From Burkholderia sp. FERM BP-3421 (GTDB lineage Bacteria; Pseudomonadota; Gammaproteobacteria; Burkholderiales; Burkholderiaceae): a DNA stretch of 64,000 nucleotides. This document shows, one piece after another, positions 60,710-64,000 of this stretch. Location: positions 2,170,001 through 2,234,000 of the forward strand of contig NZ_CP117781.1 in the NCBI RefSeq assembly GCF_028657905.1, given 5' to 3'. The position numbers and the translations under genes are program-made. Each line of letters starts with the position of its first letter. Position 1 is the first letter of the stretch. The notes under the pieces were generated by a model. It made no database searches. It was given only the letters and a program-made list of their open reading frames with translations, and had not been told where the DNA came from.

Positions 60710-61897
60710 ATGCATGCATCCGTCACGCGCGCATTCCGGCTCCGCGCACTCGCCGGCCTGACGCTCGCGGCGCTGTCCATCGGCGCGCACGCCGCCGACT
60801 GGATCGTCTCCGGCAACGACGGCAAGTATCAGCGCGTCGCGGGGCGCGACACCTACCTGCCCGACCCGCCCGCCGACACGCTCACGCTGCTCGATGCGAG
60901 CGTATTCCCGCCGCGCGTGAAAACCCAGGTCGACGTGGAAAACGGCATCCAGGGCCCGCCGCAGGCCGTCGCGATCACGCCGGACGCGCGCGTCGCGCTG
61001 GTCGGCGCGCCGACCCGCTACGATCAGGCGGCCAAGCAGCTGTTCTACGATCCGTTCCTGCAAGTGGTCGATCTCGACGCGACGCCGCCCGCCGTCACCC
61101 GCATCGATCTCGGCGCGCATCCGCAAGGCATCGCGATCGATCGCGCCGGGCGGCTCGCGCTCACGGCGAATCTCGACGGCAAGGTGTCGGTGCTTGCCAT
61201 CGACGGCCGCTCGGTGCGGCTGCTCGACAGCCTCAAGATCGGCGCGAAGCGCCTCGCCGGCATCAGCTTCACGCACGACGGCCGGCACGCGCTCGTCTCG
61301 CTGCGCGACGAAGGGGGCGTGGCCGTGCTCGACGTCGACGGCACGACCGTCACCGACAGCGGCGTGCGCCTGAGCGCGGGCGTCGCGCCGTACACGGTCG
61401 ACGTGTCGAGCGACGGCAAGTGGGCGGTGGTCAGCAATGTGGGCCTGGCGGGCCTGCCGGGCTACACCGGCAAGCTCGCGGGCGACGCCGACACGATCAC
61501 GCTGATCGACGTGTCGCATGCGCCGTTCCGTGCGGTCCAGCACCTCACGGTGCCGTCGCTGCCCGAGGGCGTGGCGATCTCGCCCGACGGCAAGTGGATC
61601 GGCGTGCAGGCGATGGACGGCTCGAACCTGACACCGGACAACCCCGGCCGGCACACGCTCGGCAAGGTGCTGCTGTTCGCGATCCGCGACGGCCGCGCGG
61701 TCAAGACCGCCGAACTGCCGGGCGGCGAAGCCGCGCAAGGCATCGTGTTCACCGCCGACAGCCGGCACCTGATCGTGCAGTTCAACGTCGAGCGCCAGCT
61801 CGCGCTCTATGCGGTCAATGGCGGCAGGCTGCGCGACACCGGCGAGCGCATCGCGCTGACGGGCGGGCCGTCGTCGCTGCGCACGACGCCGCGCTGA
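60710..61897 (+). CDS. Exported beta-propeller protein (YncE-like)
   Basis: A 395-residue periplasmic protein. The signal peptide (MHASVTRAFRLRALAGLTLA, cleaved after AHA) is followed by seven-bladed propeller repeats: several strands of the form DGKWAVVSN, GVAISPDGKWIG and VFTADSRHLIV, as in YncE and lactonase-like proteins. Function unknown; YncE relatives bind DNA or act as scaffolds, and lactonase-type activity cannot be shown. Start at 60710 with AGGGAGG at a good distance. Confidence 0.85.
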   Translation: MHASVTRAFRLRALAGLTLAALSIGAHAADWIVSGNDGKYQRVAGRDTYLPDPPADTLTLLDASVFPPRVKTQVDVENGIQGPPQAVAITPDARVALVGAPTRYDQAAKQLFYDPFLQVVDLDATPPAVTRIDLGAHPQGIAIDRAGRLALTANLDGKVSVLAIDGRSVRLLDSLKIGAKRLAGISFTHDGRHALVSLRDEGGVAVLDVDGTTVTDSGVRLSAGVAPYTVDVSSDGKWAVVSNVGLAGLPGYTGKLAGDADTITLIDVSHAPFRAVQHLTVPSLPEGVAISPDGKWIGVQAMDGSNLTPDNPGRHTLGKVLLFAIRDGRAVKTAELPGGEAAQGIVFTADSRHLIVQFNVERQLALYAVNGGRLRDTGERIALTGGPSSLRTTPR

Positions 61898-61942
61898 GCG
61901 GCGCCGGACGCGCGCCGGACGACGCGGCGACGCCGCGTGCGG

Positions 61943-62314
61943 TCAGGCGCCCGCGACGAACAGCCAGACGATGCAGACGATCCCGACGAACCACACGAGC
62001 GAACGCACGGGCGCCCAGTTCAGCAGGTACAGCAGGCCGTGCAGCACGCGGGTGGCGACGAACACCATCGCGAGCAGGTCGACGCGCTGCGGATTCGCGC
62101 CGTTGTGCCACGCGACGACGAGCGCCGCCGTGAACAGGGCGAGCGCTTCCCAGGAGTTCTGGTGCGCGGCGGCCGCCCGGGCGCGCCAGCCTTCGAGCCT
62201 GGCCAGATAGCCGCGCGGATCGCGGTTGTCGTAGCCCTTCTGCGACTTCGCGCAAATGGTCCAGACGAACGGCAACAGCGCGACGATCAGCAGGCAGGTC
62301 TGCGAGATGTTCAT
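61943..62314 (-). CDS. MAPEG-family membrane protein
   Basis: A 123-residue protein with four transmembrane helices, of the MAPEG (eicosanoid/glutathione metabolism) family. The conserved loop RARAAAAHQNSWEALALF is the family's N-x-x-E region and RVLHGLLYLLNW is typical of the third helix. Bacterial members are of unknown role, some with glutathione transferase activity. Single-gene unit, convergent with the propeller gene. Confidence 0.9.
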   Translation of the reverse strand: MNISQTCLLIVALLPFVWTICAKSQKGYDNRDPRGYLARLEGWRARAAAAHQNSWEALALFTAALVVAWHNGANPQRVDLLAMVFVATRVLHGLLYLLNWAPVRSLVWFVGIVCIVWLFVAGA

Positions 62315-62458
62315 GGCTACGTCTCCCTATCGTTACATCGTTGAATGTCAAAATAGGGCAGAGCTTAGCATCCCGCCTCCCTGCCCGCGCACCCGCTTTC
62401 TAGACGTCCGCCTCTGCCGCGGCGCGCCATTTCGGCGCGAGGCGGCGGCGGACGCGGC

Positions 62459-64000
62459 TCAGGGCTGCGGCGGCTCGCCCGCGGTGGTCGCGGTGCGCGC
62501 CCAATCCGCGAACTCCTGGTCGTAGCGCGGCGCGAGATCCGCGAGGTAGGTCGCGTAGCCGTCGTAGTCGCCGCGCCGGAAACGCGCGACGATCGTGTCG
62601 ACTTCGGAGCGATGCCGCTCGAACATGAAGCGCGTGGCCATGTAGCCCCAGCGATAGGCGCGCGCGACATAGTCGGCCGAGGCATAGCGCGTCTTGACCA
62701 CCTCCGAGAAACGATAGCGGCCGCTGCGCGCCGCCTCGATCGATTCCGCGTTGTCGTTCTTGCGCGACAGGTACTCGGCCACGCCCTCGATCCACCAGAC
62801 GGTCGGCTGGGCGGTGCTCACCGCGAAATCGCCGGCCATGTCGAAGCGGCCGTCGAGATAGTGCGTGAACTCATGCTCGAGGTTCCAGACCTTGAACGCC
62901 GGACGCAGCCACGACGCCTCGTGCGCGATGAAGCGCGCCTGATTGCCCGGCTTGGCCGGATCGCCTTCCAGGTACATGCCGCCGTTGTCCGTGCTGATGC
63001 CGTACAGCACCGACGCGTACTTGCGGTAGTTGTCGTAGTCGCTGAACACCACCAGTTCGATGGTCTCGTTGCGATCGTTGGCGACCGGCTGCCGGTTGGT
63101 CTTCAGCATGCGATGGAAGTAATCCTCCTGCTTCGCGACCGTCGCGCACACCGACTGCATCTGCGGCGTGGTCAGCTGCTGCGCGACGACCCGGATGTGC
63201 GCGTCGCAGGCATAGCGCTGCGTCAACACCGCGGCCGACAGCTTGCCCTTGTAGTCGCACACGCCGTAGTCCGCGCAGTGCTCCGGATCGCCGTACTGCA
63301 CGGACTCGGCCGCCGCGAGCCACAGGTCGCTGTCCGGGCCCGTCATGCTGGTCGATGCGAGCAACTGCTGGATCATCGGCTTCACGCGCGGCTGCTGCGC
63401 CGGATAGCGCAGGAAGCGGAAGGTTTCGCGCGCCGCGTCGGCGAGCTGGTACGCGGCCCGCGTACCCAGCAGGCTTGCACGGTTCGCGGTGACGAAGCGG
63501 TTCAGCGTCTCCGGCAGCGACGCATCGCTGCCGAGCACCGCCGGCGCATCGGCGCGCTGGTGCGCGTAGAAAAACACCGTGAGCAGGCCGGTGAAGCCGC
63601 CCGCCGCGCTCGTCTGCTGCAACGGCGCGGCCGCCTGCGGATTGGCCGGGCTCGCCGTGTACGCGGCCACGCGCGCCTTGAGCTGCGGCACGTAGTAGAC
63701 CTCGTCCTTCATGTTCGTGATCAGCTTCATCAGCTCGCTCGCCGTGCTCGGCGCGCGCGGATTATCGCGGAACAGCGCCTCGCCCTCGATGCTCTGGCGG
63801 ATGTACGGCCGCAGCGCGACCGCCAGCCCCGGCACCTGGTCGGCGACGCCGCTCACGTCGTATTGGTAATAGGCCGAACGCAGGTAGATCAGCAGGTTCA
63901 CGAGCGCGAGATTGCTCGCGTCGTAGCGGTACAGATCCTGCACGAGGCGGCTCGCCACGGCGTGCACGTTCTCCCCGCTGAAGATCTTCGCCGCGAGCGT
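62459..64000 (-). CDS. M9-family collagenase, 5' end beyond the window
   Basis: The last 514 codons of a secreted microbial collagenase. The zinc site is complete: LEHEFTHYLDGRFD (HExxH) and the downstream Glu in WWIEGVAEYLSRK. The part before it is the helical activator-type domain (SNLALVNLLIYLRSAYYQYD, then LMKLITNMKDEVYYV). Cys residues (HCADYGVCDY, RYACDA, VCATVA) suggest disulfides. The frame is open to base 64000 and reads in frame through the edge (TLAAKIFSGENVHAV), so the signal peptide and N-terminal region lie beyond. No C-terminal PKD or collagen-binding domain follows. Confidence 0.92.
   Translation of the reverse strand, partial: TLAAKIFSGENVHAVASRLVQDLYRYDASNLALVNLLIYLRSAYYQYDVSGVADQVPGLAVALRPYIRQSIEGEALFRDNPRAPSTASELMKLITNMKDEVYYVPQLKARVAAYTASPANPQAAAPLQQTSAAGGFTGLLTVFFYAHQRADAPAVLGSDASLPETLNRFVTANRASLLGTRAAYQLADAARETFRFLRYPAQQPRVKPMIQQLLASTSMTGPDSDLWLAAAESVQYGDPEHCADYGVCDYKGKLSAAVLTQRYACDAHIRVVAQQLTTPQMQSVCATVAKQEDYFHRMLKTNRQPVANDRNETIELVVFSDYDNYRKYASVLYGISTDNGGMYLEGDPAKPGNQARFIAHEASWLRPAFKVWNLEHEFTHYLDGRFDMAGDFAVSTAQPTVWWIEGVAEYLSRKNDNAESIEAARSGRYRFSEVVKTRYASADYVARAYRWGYMATRFMFERHRSEVDTIVARFRRGDYDGYATYLADLAPRYDQEFADWARTATTAGEPPQP

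Overview
The window reads as chromosomal DNA of a high-GC betaproteobacterium, most likely Burkholderia sensu stricto. The support is very high GC with strong third-position bias, a Burkholderia-style complement (AhpC/AhpF, M4 and M9 metalloproteases, chitin-active LPMO, a phn operon with DUF1045, a pelABCDEFG operon), and many short ATGA-type overlaps between genes. The species cannot be fixed from the sequence alone. No rRNA, tRNA, CRISPR array, insertion sequence or prophage was found.

Layout. 1-4.8 kb: 3' end of a chemoreceptor gene, three separate GNAT acetyltransferases, a VOC-family protein and a glycine-zipper protein, with a candidate small RNA between two of the GNATs. 4.9-12.1 kb: five co-directional minus-strand genes made of two related modules (circularly permuted ATP-grasp, alpha-E domain, transglutaminase), predicted to build or modify a peptide. 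One transglutaminase has Ser where the catalytic Cys belongs, and the fused ATP-grasp/alpha-E gene carries an apparent frameshift near its start. 12.3-18.4 kb: a short CDF transporter, a Fur-box-preceded nitroreductase and unknown-protein pair, a second candidate small RNA, a secreted subtilase, a NarL-type response regulator and a methyltransferase. 18.4-26.5 kb: PoxB, a MaoC hydratase, an AraC regulator divergent from an FAD monooxygenase, a 34-copy heptanucleotide repeat, a secreted hydrolase, and a cupin/LysE pair divergent from a LysR regulator.

26.6-35.5 kb: a truncated EAL gene, then the carbon-phosphorus lyase locus: phnGHIJKLM on the minus strand, divergent from phnF-DUF1045-phnN, with a 26-bp perfect palindrome between them. 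No phosphonate transporter lies in the window. 35.6-43.3 kb: an oxidative and extracellular-degradation block, with a bicovalent-FAD oligosaccharide oxidase paired with an AA10 LPMO, an M4 protease and ahpCF. 43.4-59.1 kb: a DUF3592 protein, a GAF-GGDEF diguanylate cyclase and the complete pelA-G operon for the cationic exopolysaccharide Pel. PelB carries a 46-copy 9-bp in-frame minisatellite encoding mostly Gly-Asn-Ala.

59.1-64 kb: a frameshifted NTF2-like gene; a deletion scar joining the 3' halves of a formerly divergent MFS/LysR pair, with the LysR end present as three 145-bp tandem copies; a beta-propeller protein; a MAPEG protein; and the 3' part of an M9 collagenase gene. Functionally the window covers surface and secreted functions (Pel matrix, proteases, collagenase, LPMO), phosphonate use, peroxide defence and c-di-GMP signalling. 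Tandem repeats and small deletions are the main sign of recent change.
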